52,325 nucleotides of DNA from a bacterium (lineage in GTDB: Bacteria > Planctomycetota > UBA1135 > GCA-002686595), in assembly GCA_024226735.1 (NCBI GenBank), contig JAAELL010000562.1:1-52325 (forward strand), in the 5' to 3' direction. Under the pieces are notes generated by a model that saw nothing but the letters and a program-made list of their open reading frames with translations, did not search any database and had not been told where the DNA came from. This document shows, one piece after another, positions 1-9,168 of this stretch. Position 1 is the first letter of the stretch. Each line of letters begins with the position of its first letter. Both the position numbers and the translations under genes were made by a program.

Positions 1-143
1 CATTTTGGTCGGCCCGTACCCGCCCGCTGCTGCGTTGTGCCTCCTCCGAGACTTGCAGCGAAGTCGCGTCGTCGCTGCGCCTTGCAGCGAACGCGTACGC
101 ACCGACCAAAATGCCGCACAAGAGTGACTCACACCACTAGCGT
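1..143 (+). repeat. Terminal inverted repeat copy A with MITE-like hairpin
   Basis: This sequence recurs in inverse orientation at the right end of the window, with 139 of 141 aligned bases identical (differences at positions 38 and 128). Within it, positions 1-113 are bounded by perfect 12-bp inverted ends, CATTTTGGTCGG and its complement at 102-113. The similarity of the two ends extends to about 25 of 30 bases, so the unit could fold into a long imperfect hairpin. A 30-bp tail (114-143) outside the inverted ends is also shared by both copies. There is no open frame for a transposase. The tail supplies the sdhB stop codon. It is probably a dispersed non-autonomous element or intergenic palindromic repeat at which assembly stopped. 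Confidence 0.85.
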
Positions 144-918
144 CCCTTCAGTGCGGCCTTGATGTAGTCGCGGTTGAGGCGGGCGATGTTCTCGACGGAG
201 ATCGCCTTGGGGCAGGCAGCCTCACACTCGTAGTGGTTGCTGCAGTCGCCAAAGCCCTCGGCGTCCATGGCCTCGACCATCGCGCTCGCGCGCTGCTCGC
301 GCTCGGGCTGACCCTGGGGCAACAGCGCGAGCTGGGACGCCTTGGCGGCGACGAACAGCATCGCGGCCGCGTTGGGGCACGCCGCGACGCACGCGCCGCA
401 GCCGATGCACGACGCGGCGTCCATCGACATGTCCGCGTTCTCCTTGGCGATCGGGATCGCGTTCCCGTCCGGTGCCGAACCGGTGTTGACCGAGACGTAG
501 CCGCCGGCGCCCTGGATGCGGTCGAACGCGCCGCGGTCGATCACGAGGTCCTTGAGCACCGGGAACGCGCGCGCGCGGAACGGCTCGATGTAGATCGAGT
601 CGCCGTCGTTGAAGCGGCGCATGTGCAGCTGGCAGGTCGTCGTCTCCTTGTCGGGGCCGTGGGGCTGCCCGTTGATGACGAGGCTGCACATGCCGCAGAT
701 CCCCTCGCGACAATCGTGATCGAACGCGACGGACTCGCGGCCGTCGAGGATCAGCTCGCCGTTGAGGACGTCGAGCATCTCCAGGAAGGACATGTCGGGC
801 GTCACGGCGATGCGGTAGGTCTCGAACCCGCCGGCATCCTGGGGGTCCTTCTGACGCCAGACGTGCAGCGTGACCTTCATGTCGCTGCCATGATGGGCCG
901 CGTTGCTCTGCGGGACGC

Positions 919-922
<4 letters not shown>
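137..922 (-). CDS. sdhB: Succinate dehydrogenase/fumarate reductase iron-sulfur subunit
   Basis: A 261-residue protein that carries electrons from the SdhA flavin to quinone through three Fe-S clusters on the inner face of the membrane. The [2Fe-2S] cysteines are C71, C76, C79 and C97. The C-terminal domain has the CIGCGACVAACP motif (172-182) and a second cluster set at C227, C233 and C237. The ATG at 920-922 overlaps the sdhA stop as ATGA and has an AGGAG site just upstream, which rules out the longer in-frame extension. It is the last gene of sdhCAB. Its stop codon TAG lies inside the terminal repeat, so the extreme C-terminus borders a repeat insertion, although the protein looks full length. 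Confidence 0.95.
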
Positions 923-2849
<1,927 letters not shown>

Positions 2850-2850
<1 letters not shown>

Positions 2851-3518
2851 CAGCTCGCGCCTCCGCCGGAGAGGAGAAGGACCAGGGGAAACGAGACGAA
2901 CCCGGCGAAGAGCAGCACGGCGAGCGCGAGGCTCAGCGACTGGATCAGCGGGTTGTACTTGGGATGGTTCGCGCCGAGCGTTTGCAGGGCGCTCTTGAAC
3001 GCGTGACTGAGGTGCAGGCCGAGGGCAGCGACCCCGAGGATGTATACGGACGCGCCGAGCGGTGAGCCGAGTCGCGTCTTGACCAGCGCCGCGAGGTCCT
3101 CGCCCGAGCCGGTCATGCGCGGGACCTTGAAGTTGACGATGTGGATCACGAGGAAGACGCCGACGATCAGGCCCGTGATCAGCATCGAGCTGGACGCGGC
3201 CGTCTTGTTGCCCATGCTCGAGCGCTGCTGGTAGCGCGTGTCGCGCGCCTCGCGGTTCGCGCGCGTGACGCTGAGCGCGAGCCCGATGTGCACGAGAAAC
3301 AGCGCGACGAGCCCAATCTCGGCGACGATCAGCAGCGGGCCGTACGACTCTAGCTTGTGTGCGTAGGCGTTGAACGCCGTGCCGTCGTCGTCCACGTATA
3401 GCGTCAGATTGCCGGCGAGGTGGGCGATCAAGAACCCGATGAGCGCGAGGCCCGACAGGGCCATCGCCACTTTCTTTCCGATCGAGGAGGAGAGGAACCG
3501 GGCGAGCCAGCTCAACAT
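2850..3518 (-). CDS. sdhC: Succinate dehydrogenase cytochrome b558-type membrane subunit
   Basis: A 222-residue integral membrane protein with five predicted hydrophobic segments, matching the single-subunit SdhC b558 family that anchors SdhAB and binds haem and quinone. Typical features are SSSIGKKVAMALSG near the N-terminus, several membrane histidines (LIAHLAGN, VHIGLALS, VIHIVNF, LHLSHAFKS) and the HPKYNPL loop. The start at 3518 (MLSWLARF) was chosen because the upstream in-frame 37 residues are not family-like and include likely promoter DNA. It is the first gene of the sdhCAB operon. No separate sdhD is present, as expected for this type. Confidence 0.93.
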
Positions 3519-3753
3519 GGTGGGGGCCTCACGTGGGGTCGCGGGGCACGCGCGGACTGGCACTGTGGCGCCGGGGATGAGCGTGCCGATGGGCCGTGGG
3601 AACGTAATGTCCGCTACGCACCCGAGCAATCAACACGACCTGCTTTTTGGACCTTCTGCGCCGGATTCAGCCAGTCTCTACGGAAAGGCGCTAATCGCCG
3701 GCGAACCTCGGTAAGCTGTGCGATTCTGCCTCGAACGTGGCGGAATCCCGCTG
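3519..3753. promoter_or_regulatory. Divergent intergenic region between sdhC and the phosphatase gene
   Basis: This 235-bp gap must carry the promoter for the minus-strand sdhCAB operon and for the plus-strand phosphatase gene. A locally AT-richer run with CTGCTTTTTGGACC lies near 3640-3655. No operator palindrome was recognised, so this call is by position only. Confidence 0.35.
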
Positions 3754-4386
3754 ATGACGAGTCACACCCGCTTGATCCTGATTCGCCATGGTGAGGTCGA
3801 GTCCCATTGGCGAGAGCGCATCTACGGCGACCTCGACGTGCCGCTCTCGGAGAACGGCAAGGACCAGTCGCGGGCGGTGGCGGAACGGCTGCGCGAGCGC
3901 GAGCTCGCAGCCGTCGTCTCCTCGGGTCTGGCGCGCGCCGAGTTCATCGCCAAGCTCCTGCGCACCGACCGCCCGCACCTCGAGCGCCGCGACGACGCAC
4001 GCTTGCGCGAGATCGACCGCGGACGCTGGGCCGGAAAGGGCCAAGCCCAGGTCGAGGCCGAGACCCCGGGCGGCTGGGAGCGCTGGCGAGCCGCGCGTGG
4101 CGCACTCGGCGCCCCCGGCGGCGAGACCCTCGAAGCGATGCGCCCGCGGGTCCTGGCCGGCCTGGACGACACCGCCGAGCTCGACCCCGGCCTCACGGTC
4201 GCCATCGTCGCGCACACCTGGGTCCTGCGCCAAGCCGCCTGCGCCTCCCTCGAGCTAGCCCTCGCGAGCAGCCCCGACCTCGAGGTCCCGTACACCGGTG
4301 TACTCGAAGTCGACTGGCCAACCGCAGCCGGCCGCGATGGGGGAGCCACACCCCGCTTCCTGTACCTCGACGGCCACACGACCTGA
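3754..4386 (+). CDS. Histidine phosphatase family protein (phosphoglycerate mutase-like)
   Basis: A 210-residue cytoplasmic protein of the histidine phosphatase superfamily. The phospho-acceptor motif LIRHGE places the catalytic histidine at residue 12. The conserved internal SSGLARA segment and the second catalytic histidine in VAHTWVLR are present. DARLREIDRGRWAGK matches the conserved acidic region of CobC/GpmB-like members. The ATG at 3754 fits the normal distance to RHG. CobC (alpha-ribazole phosphatase) is one possible role and would be interesting given the nearby cobalamin riboswitch. No other B12 gene adjoins it, so the substrate is unassigned. Confidence 0.9.
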   Translation: MTSHTRLILIRHGEVESHWRERIYGDLDVPLSENGKDQSRAVAERLRERELAAVVSSGLARAEFIAKLLRTDRPHLERRDDARLREIDRGRWAGKGQAQVEAETPGGWERWRAARGALGAPGGETLEAMRPRVLAGLDDTAELDPGLTVAIVAHTWVLRQAACASLELALASSPDLEVPYTGVLEVDWPTAAGRDGGATPRFLYLDGHTT

Positions 4387-4434
4387 CCCGATTCGCCTGT
4401 TGTAGGGGATCCAAGCCCCCCATCGAGGCCCTTC

Positions 4435-4533
4435 GTTCCGGCGAGCGTAGGCGTCATGGAGACCCGCGTTCCGGCGAGCGTAGGCTTTATGGAGACCCGC
4501 GTTCCGGCGAGCGCCCGGCTTCATGGAGGCCCT
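4435..4533 (+). repeat. Three tandem 33-bp repeats
   Basis: Three head-to-tail units begin at 4435, 4468 and 4501, each opening with GTTCCGGCGAGCG and ending near CATGGAGACCCGC. Units one and two differ at two or three bases; the third is more diverged. A partial unit (CATCGAGGCCCTTC) precedes the array at 4421. There are no spacers, so this is not a CRISPR array. The period of 33 keeps an 11-codon frame open on both strands, but no start signal or protein resemblance supports coding. Confidence 0.8.
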
Positions 4534-4609
4534 CGCTTCAATGCCCGCCCGGCTCCACCGGCCCCTCGCCTCGATGATCGTCGACCTCCTCGCCCCGCGA
4601 CCTATCGCT

Positions 4610-4660
4610 GCCACACCGTCAGGTGTGGCGCCATAAATAGCACCGACACCGAAGGTGTCG
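4610..4660. repeat. Two short perfect palindromes
   Basis: GCCACACC (4610-4617) pairs with GGTGTGGC (4622-4629) across a 4-base loop. CGACACC (4644-4650) pairs with GGTGTCG (4654-4660) across a 3-base loop. They lie directly before the much longer palindrome at 4658-4712, giving three consecutive hairpins between convergent genes. They may be terminators for the phosphatase gene or a repeat element. Confidence 0.7.
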
Positions 4661-4712
4661 AATAATTAGAAGCCTGACCAGGCGGAGCCTGGTCAGGCTT
4701 CTAATTATTCGA
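4658..4712. terminator. 26-bp perfect palindrome, likely bidirectional terminator
   Basis: A perfect 26-bp stem (4658-4683 with 4687-4712) has a 3-base GGA loop. The outer part of the stem is AT-rich (AATAATTAGAAG), unlike the surrounding DNA, so each strand ends in a U-rich run after the inner GC stem. It lies between the convergent phosphatase gene and the small minus-strand gene, whose stop codon (4701-4703) is inside the right arm. Termination is inferred from position and structure. Confidence 0.7.
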
Positions 4713-4958
4713 AGCGTCGCCCTTCGGTCCCGGCGGCGGATCGCCCGGCGGCGTCCCTCCCAGGCCACTGAACCCCGCAGGTGCCCCGGCGATGCCGAGC
4801 TCCATCATCTTGCGTAGGTCGTAGAGGCCTTCGCCCATGTGCGACGCCAGCCAGATGAAGTAGCAGTCGACCGGGTCGACCGGGTCGTCGACTTGGAACG
4901 CCGCCTTGCAGGTCAGATCGCAGACCCGCTCGCTGTTCATGAAGCAGTATTTGGCCAT
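4701..4958 (-). CDS. Small cysteine-containing hypothetical protein
   Basis: An 85-residue protein I do not recognise. The N-terminal half is compact, with cysteines at 5, 13, 17 and 32 and a hydrophobic run CYFIWLASHMGEGLYDLRKMM. The C-terminal third is rich in Gly and Pro (GGTPPGDPPPGPKGD) and looks disordered. The cysteines could bind metal, but no known motif is evident. The gene lies 20 bases downstream of the MaoC-like gene on the same strand and may be cotranscribed with it. Its stop codon falls in the palindrome that probably ends transcription. Confidence 0.6.
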   Translation of the reverse strand: MAKYCFMNSERVCDLTCKAAFQVDDPVDPVDCYFIWLASHMGEGLYDLRKMMELGIAGAPAGFSGLGGTPPGDPPPGPKGDASNN

Positions 4959-4978
4959 CGGCCCAGCAGTCTATCCGC

Positions 4979-5476
4979 TCAGCGCTCCCGGCTGCGCCGC
5001 TGGCGTAGGAAGATCGTCCGCCATTCGCTCTCGATCACGTGCTGGCCGCGCTGGTTCGTGACGATCCCGTCGAAGAGCACCCAGCCGCGCTTGGGCCGCG
5101 GGTCGGGATCGAGCTCGCTGACGACCAAGCGTGCCGAGATCGTGTCGCCGGGCTTCACGGGCGCGGTGTAGCGGATGTTCATCTCCGCCAGAGCCGCGAT
5201 CGTGTAGTGGAACGCTCCCGTCTGGTTGACCAGCCCGCTCGCGATCGCCTGGATGAGCATGCCGTGGGCGACGCGACCGCGGAACGCGGAGCGCGAGGCG
5301 TGCGGCTCGTCGGTGTGCAGTGGGTTGTAGTCCCCGGACAGTCCGGCGAAGGCCTGGATGTCGGCCTCGGTGATCGTGCGGGACGCGGACTCGATCACGT
5401 CGCCGACCGCGAAGTCGTCGAACAGGAGGCCCGCGAGGCGATGGGTTCTGGGTGCGGTCGGAGTCGATTCGGCCAT
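4979..5476 (-). CDS. MaoC-like (R)-specific enoyl hydratase family protein
   Basis: A 165-residue hotdog-fold protein. The hydratase signature is seen as FAGLSGDYNPLHTD, with the catalytic Asp and His, followed by FRGRVAHGML. The middle and C-terminus match the family (NIRYTAPVKPGDTI, then the strand ending IVTNQRGQHVIE). It probably hydrates or dehydrates an acyl-CoA. The start at MAESTP (5476) is the best fit to family length, but an in-frame ATG at 5539 would add 21 residues and neither has a clear ribosome site. The DNA around 5510-5550 is AT-rich and may hold the promoter. Confidence 0.9.
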   Translation of the reverse strand: MAESTPTAPRTHRLAGLLFDDFAVGDVIESASRTITEADIQAFAGLSGDYNPLHTDEPHASRSAFRGRVAHGMLIQAIASGLVNQTGAFHYTIAALAEMNIRYTAPVKPGDTISARLVVSELDPDPRPKRGWVLFDGIVTNQRGQHVIESEWRTIFLRQRRSRER

Positions 5477-5647
5477 CTGGCCAGCGTACGGATCCTCTCC
5501 CCCGGGTTCTCCATCCTGATTGTGATACATAACGTACATTATCCGACGTTGCGTATATGAGGGGCCGGGGGGTGCCGTGAGCCCGTTTGCGGCTGGTTGC
5601 GGCTGGTTTCCCGTCAGGAGCGCCGCATTCGAGCCGATGGATTCTGC

Positions 5648-6265
5648 ATGGCCGTCTCCCGTCTCGTCCCGTTGTCGCTGCTTCTGTGCGCCGCCGCGTG
5701 CGTCGCGCCGACGAGCGGATCGCAATCCACCGCGGGCTACCCGCCGCAGCGCCGCGTCTACGTCCCAGACCTCCCGGTGTCGCAGCCGCCGTTCGAGATG
5801 GTGCACGCGAGCTGGAAGCAACGGCTCGACCAGCCGTACGTCTACTTCGATCACTACGGCAACTACGCCGAGACCGGCGCGCTGATCCCGACCCTGTACC
5901 GCGAGATGGTCGCCCAGGGACTCGAGGCCGACGGCCCTCCGTTCTGCCTGTTCTACGACGACCCCGGCAAGGTCCCGCTGGCCGAGCTGCGCTCGCGCGC
6001 GTGCATCCCGGTCTCCGGACCCCGCTCGCCGACGGCGCCGCTCGCGTACGAGGTCCTGCCCAGCGTGACCGTCGCCTACGCGTTCGTCTCGGGCGCCTAT
6101 CCGGACGCGCCCCGGGCTTACCCGGGGATCTACGCGTTCATGCAGCGCATGAACTGGGTCGACGCCGGACCGATCCGGGAGATGTACCTCGTTCCGCCCG
6201 GAAGCGATCCGCGGCCGGAGCGCCTGATCGCGGAGATCCAGATCCCGGCCCGTCCGGGCGAGTGA
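5648..6265 (+). CDS. Lipoprotein with GyrI-like (effector-binding) domain
   Basis: A 205-residue protein starting with a lipoprotein signal peptide: positive N-terminus, hydrophobic core LVPLSLLLCAAAC, and the lipidation cysteine at residue 18. The mature part resembles the GyrI/AraC-type effector-binding fold, with VAYAFVSGAY, the amphipathic segment RAYPGIYAFMQRMN and the terminal strand pair REMYLVPPGSDP...EIQIP. These domains bind small hydrophobic ligands. Here the protein would sit in the periplasm or on a membrane, so it is not a transcription factor. The start was chosen for the signal peptide. Confidence 0.75.
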   Translation: MAVSRLVPLSLLLCAAACVAPTSGSQSTAGYPPQRRVYVPDLPVSQPPFEMVHASWKQRLDQPYVYFDHYGNYAETGALIPTLYREMVAQGLEADGPPFCLFYDDPGKVPLAELRSRACIPVSGPRSPTAPLAYEVLPSVTVAYAFVSGAYPDAPRAYPGIYAFMQRMNWVDAGPIREMYLVPPGSDPRPERLIAEIQIPARPGE

Positions 6266-6385
6266 GCATCCGGGCAGGAGAACGGCCGGCACCCCCATCG
6301 AGGCCGCGACTCACGCGCATCGCGCGCAAGCCGGGTCGAGGAAGGAACCGGTTCGTGCTCGGCGACTCACCGAGACGGGAGCGAC

Positions 6386-8056
6386 CTACACCATCAGCGC
6401 CGCCGACTCCGGCGGATAGCACCGGAAAACGCTGACGCTCCCGTCGGCGCCGACGCGTCCCCGCAGCCGGTCGCCGGCAACGAGGAACTCGGCGAGGTCC
6501 GCGCCTCCCTCGACGGCGTGCGCATCCCCGGCGCGGTCGACGAGCACGGTCGGCTCCCCGGCGCCGGCTCGCAGCTCGAACAGCTCGCCCGCGTCCCCCT
6601 CGCCGGGCCGCGCGAGCTCACGGTTGGCGCGCACGATGCGTGGAAGCGATTCGCGCAGGCGCGCGAGCGTCGGCCCGAAATCCTCCTCGAGCGGCATCTC
6701 GTGCGCCTCGGTCGTCCAGCGGCAGAACGCGTCCAGCGCGTCGAGCAACGCGAGCGATTCGGAACCGCTCTCGAGCACCTGGCGCTCGTGGAGCCAGAAC
6801 GTCGTGAAGCGCAGGAGCTCGGCTGCACTCAGGTCCTCGAAGACACCGATCGGGGCGGCGAACGTCGCCAGGTGGCGTAACGGCGGATTGTGGCTCTCGA
6901 CGTCGCCGGGAGCCTCGCGGCCCAGCTCCCACAGGAACTCGTCGATCATTGCGCCGACGACTCCAGGGAAGTCGGGCGCCGGCGCAAGCTCGCCCTCGTC
7001 CGGGTCCGGGTCCGTGTCGAGCGCCAGGTCGCGCTCGAGGTCGGTGATGAGCTTGTCGACGTCTTCTCCGCGGGCGCGGCCCTGCGCGAACGCTTCGACC
7101 GCAGCGCGCTGATCGCTCGGCTTGGTCGGCTCCGGAACGCTCGCGTCTGACTTCGAGGAGAGGCGCGCCCACGCCTGCTGCAGGAGTCCGCGTGTGCGCT
7201 CGAGGTCGACGCCCGTGTCGAAGGCCAGTCGGTCGAGGATGTTTCCGAGGACGTCGCGGGCACCGTGCATGAGGCGGCTCGTGTCGAACGGCTCATGCGC
7301 AAGCTGGACGAACAGCTCCTCGACGTCCGCATCGTTGAGGCCCGCGCCCACGAGGAGCGAGCGTGCCTCCCCCACCGGATCCGCGACCGAGCGTTCGCCC
7401 TCGAGCTCGGATCGGACCACCTCGCCGCTCGGCGCCGCTTGCGACGCGCCGAAGAACATCACCTCGATCTGGTCCTGGGAGACGTGCAGCACCTTGGCCG
7501 TGTGCCTCGTGCGCGCCTCCGCGAGGTCGCGTCGCAGAGCTGCGAGCAACTCGGGGTTGCGGAACACGCCAGCCGCGGGCGAGGCTTGGTAGAGGGCGTC
7601 GCCGATCGGGAAGAGCCGGCCGACGATGAGGTCGCCGACCTCGAGCACGTTCGCGCCGTCGGGCTCGCTCACGGGATACTCGCCGAAGCCGGCGACGTCC
7701 TCGACCCATACGCCCTGGCCCGTCCGCACCTCGGTGACGACGAACACGCCGGCGAAGGACTCGATGACCGCCGCGACGCCGCGCGACAGGTCGCTGTCCT
7801 GGACGCGCGCGTTCGCGGTTTCGGCGAGGCGCTCGACGGGAACTCCGAAGAGTCCGGGACTGTGACGCTCGATCAGGAACCACTCGAGGTGGCGGCGTTC
7901 GGCGAGGCGCGCCTCCTCGGAGATGCCGAACGGAGCTGGACCGTGGAAGAATTCGACGGCGCTGGTCTCGAGCTCCGCCGATAGGGACTCGTCCTCGAGG
8001 ACCAGGTCGCGGTAGAGTTCGAGTGCGGCGTCGATTCTGGGCGGAACGGTGGCCAT
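6386..8056 (-). CDS. Large hypothetical cytoplasmic protein
   Basis: A 556-residue protein that I do not recognise. There is no signal peptide or membrane segment. It is strongly acidic and mostly helical, with a beta-rich patch near residues 100-160 (VFVVTEVRTGQGVWVEDV, then DLIVGRLFPIGDALY). The middle (about 330-370) is a charged linker with DTDPDPDEGE. Long even codon bias and full-length openness support a real gene. Transcription starts in the gap it shares with the divergent CvpA gene. TACAAT lies just upstream of the start codon and could be a -10 box. Confidence 0.75.
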   Translation of the reverse strand: MATVPPRIDAALELYRDLVLEDESLSAELETSAVEFFHGPAPFGISEEARLAERRHLEWFLIERHSPGLFGVPVERLAETANARVQDSDLSRGVAAVIESFAGVFVVTEVRTGQGVWVEDVAGFGEYPVSEPDGANVLEVGDLIVGRLFPIGDALYQASPAAGVFRNPELLAALRRDLAEARTRHTAKVLHVSQDQIEVMFFGASQAAPSGEVVRSELEGERSVADPVGEARSLLVGAGLNDADVEELFVQLAHEPFDTSRLMHGARDVLGNILDRLAFDTGVDLERTRGLLQQAWARLSSKSDASVPEPTKPSDQRAAVEAFAQGRARGEDVDKLITDLERDLALDTDPDPDEGELAPAPDFPGVVGAMIDEFLWELGREAPGDVESHNPPLRHLATFAAPIGVFEDLSAAELLRFTTFWLHERQVLESGSESLALLDALDAFCRWTTEAHEMPLEEDFGPTLARLRESLPRIVRANRELARPGEGDAGELFELRAGAGEPTVLVDRAGDAHAVEGGADLAEFLVAGDRLRGRVGADGSVSVFRCYPPESAALMV

Positions 8057-8221
8057 GATCGAGGTATTGTAGCCTCCGCGGGCCGCCGCGGCCTCCGTCC
8101 CCGAATCCGTGGACCGATCTGGACACCGGTCGGGATCGTGTCAAATATCCACGATGGGAAAGATCGGGGCCAGGAGCACGCAATACGGTAGGCCTTCCCC
8201 ACCCTCCCCGAACGACACGTG

Positions 8222-8851
8222 ATGAACGACGAAGGAACGAGCCTGGTCGAACGGATCCACCTGCCCTGGGTCGATCAGGTGGGGCTGCTGATCCTCCTCA
8301 CCTTTCTGTTCCTGGGCGTTTGGCGCGGACTGTGGTGGCAGGTGATCCGGCTGGTCGGCGTCGTCGGCGCCGTTGGGCTCGCGCGCGGCCTGACCCCGCG
8401 CTTCACGCCGACGATCGAGGAGTCATTCGACGTCACCTCGCGCGTTGCCAGCGGCGGCGTGTGGTTCGTGCTGTTCTTGTGTGGCCTCGTGCTGGTCAGC
8501 CTCCTGGGCCTCGTCGGCAAGCGTGCGCTCGAGGCGATGCAGCTCGGAGCCGTCGATCGCTTCGGAGGCGCGCTCGCGGGTGCCCTCACCGGACTCGTGC
8601 TGCACGCCGCGTTCCTCGTCGTCCTCTCGGCGCTCGGAACGCCGGAGTGGTCGAGCCGCACGCTCGCGGACACGCGCAGCGCCGTCCTGCTCGACAACCT
8701 GTCTCACAAGGCTCACGTCCTCGTCGACGCCCAGGCGGCGGAGCGCATCGTCGGACCGCTGGCGGGGATCTTCCAGCGGACGGACGCGGTGGAGCCCGGT
8801 CCAGTGGAGCCGGGCGAAGCAGAGGTAGAGGAAGAGCCGCGCGTTCGGTAG
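8222..8851 (+). CDS. CvpA-like membrane protein
   Basis: A 209-residue protein with four hydrophobic segments in the order typical of the CvpA/colicin V production family: WVDQVGLLILLTFLFLGVWRG, then VIRLVGVVGAVGLARG, a long helix WFVLFLCGLVLVSLLGLVGK, and a fourth containing ALAGALTGLVLHAAFLV. The tail is acidic. CvpA proteins are inner-membrane proteins of poorly defined role. GTG at 8219 immediately precedes the ATG and could also start. The stop is about 20 bp before the cobalamin riboswitch, so any read-through into the next gene would pass through the switch. Confidence 0.8.
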   Translation: MNDEGTSLVERIHLPWVDQVGLLILLTFLFLGVWRGLWWQVIRLVGVVGAVGLARGLTPRFTPTIEESFDVTSRVASGGVWFVLFLCGLVLVSLLGLVGKRALEAMQLGAVDRFGGALAGALTGLVLHAAFLVVLSALGTPEWSSRTLADTRSAVLLDNLSHKAHVLVDAQAAERIVGPLAGIFQRTDAVEPGPVEPGEAEVEEEPRVR

Positions 8852-8867
8852 GCTGGCGAGCTGAAAA

Positions 8868-9060
8868 CTCGAAACGCGCGCACGTCACGGGGAAGCAGGT
8901 GTCATTCCTGCACGGTCCCGCCACTGTATTTCGCACGGGTGCGTCGCCCATAGGGGTCCATTGGACCCCCGGTCACTGGAGGTTTCGGCACAGCCGACTC
9001 TGGGAAGGCTCGGGCGCGTTCCCCACGTGATGAGTCAGGAGAACCGGAGTGCGACGCGGG
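8868..9060 (+). ncRNA. Cobalamin riboswitch
   Basis: The conserved core reads GGGGAAGCAGGTGTCATTCC followed by TGCACGGTCCCGCCACTGTA, which contains the B12-box-type CCGCCACTG element. Downstream are the CTGGGAAGGC element (about 9000) and the closing GAGTCAGGAGAACCGG (9032-9047), all in the order and spacing of AdoCbl/cobalamin aptamers. The ends can pair as P1 (CGCGCGCAC near 8875 with GTGCGACGCG near 9049). It lies in the 5' leader of a single secreted beta-propeller-like gene. The leader continues for 108 bases to the start codon. Left strand 9064-9074 can pair with either 9117-9125 or 9127-9136, a possible switching platform. Confidence 0.93.
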
Positions 9061-9168
9061 TTGCCGACCTCGGGTCCTGGGTCGTGCCCCCAAGCGCGGT
9101 GCAACGTGTGCCGCCGCCCGGAGGTTCGAGGGTCGGTTGCTTTCTGCGGATACTCAGAAAGGACCCAT

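Noticed and set aside
1..143. Telomere or terminal repeat of a linear replicon or phage
   Set aside because: The repeat is short and imperfect, one end is cut inside the inverted end, and ordinary chromosomal genes fill the contig; a dispersed repeat breaking the assembly is simpler.
3754..4386. Assignment of the histidine phosphatase as CobC of B12 synthesis
   Set aside because: The superfamily is broad, and no cobalamin synthesis gene adjoins; the riboswitch is 4.5 kb away.
4435..4533. CRISPR-like 33-bp repeats
   Set aside because: The units are contiguous with no spacers and no cas genes occur in the window.
8222..8851. CvpA gene as part of the B12 regulon
   Set aside because: It lies upstream of the aptamer and would not be controlled by it.
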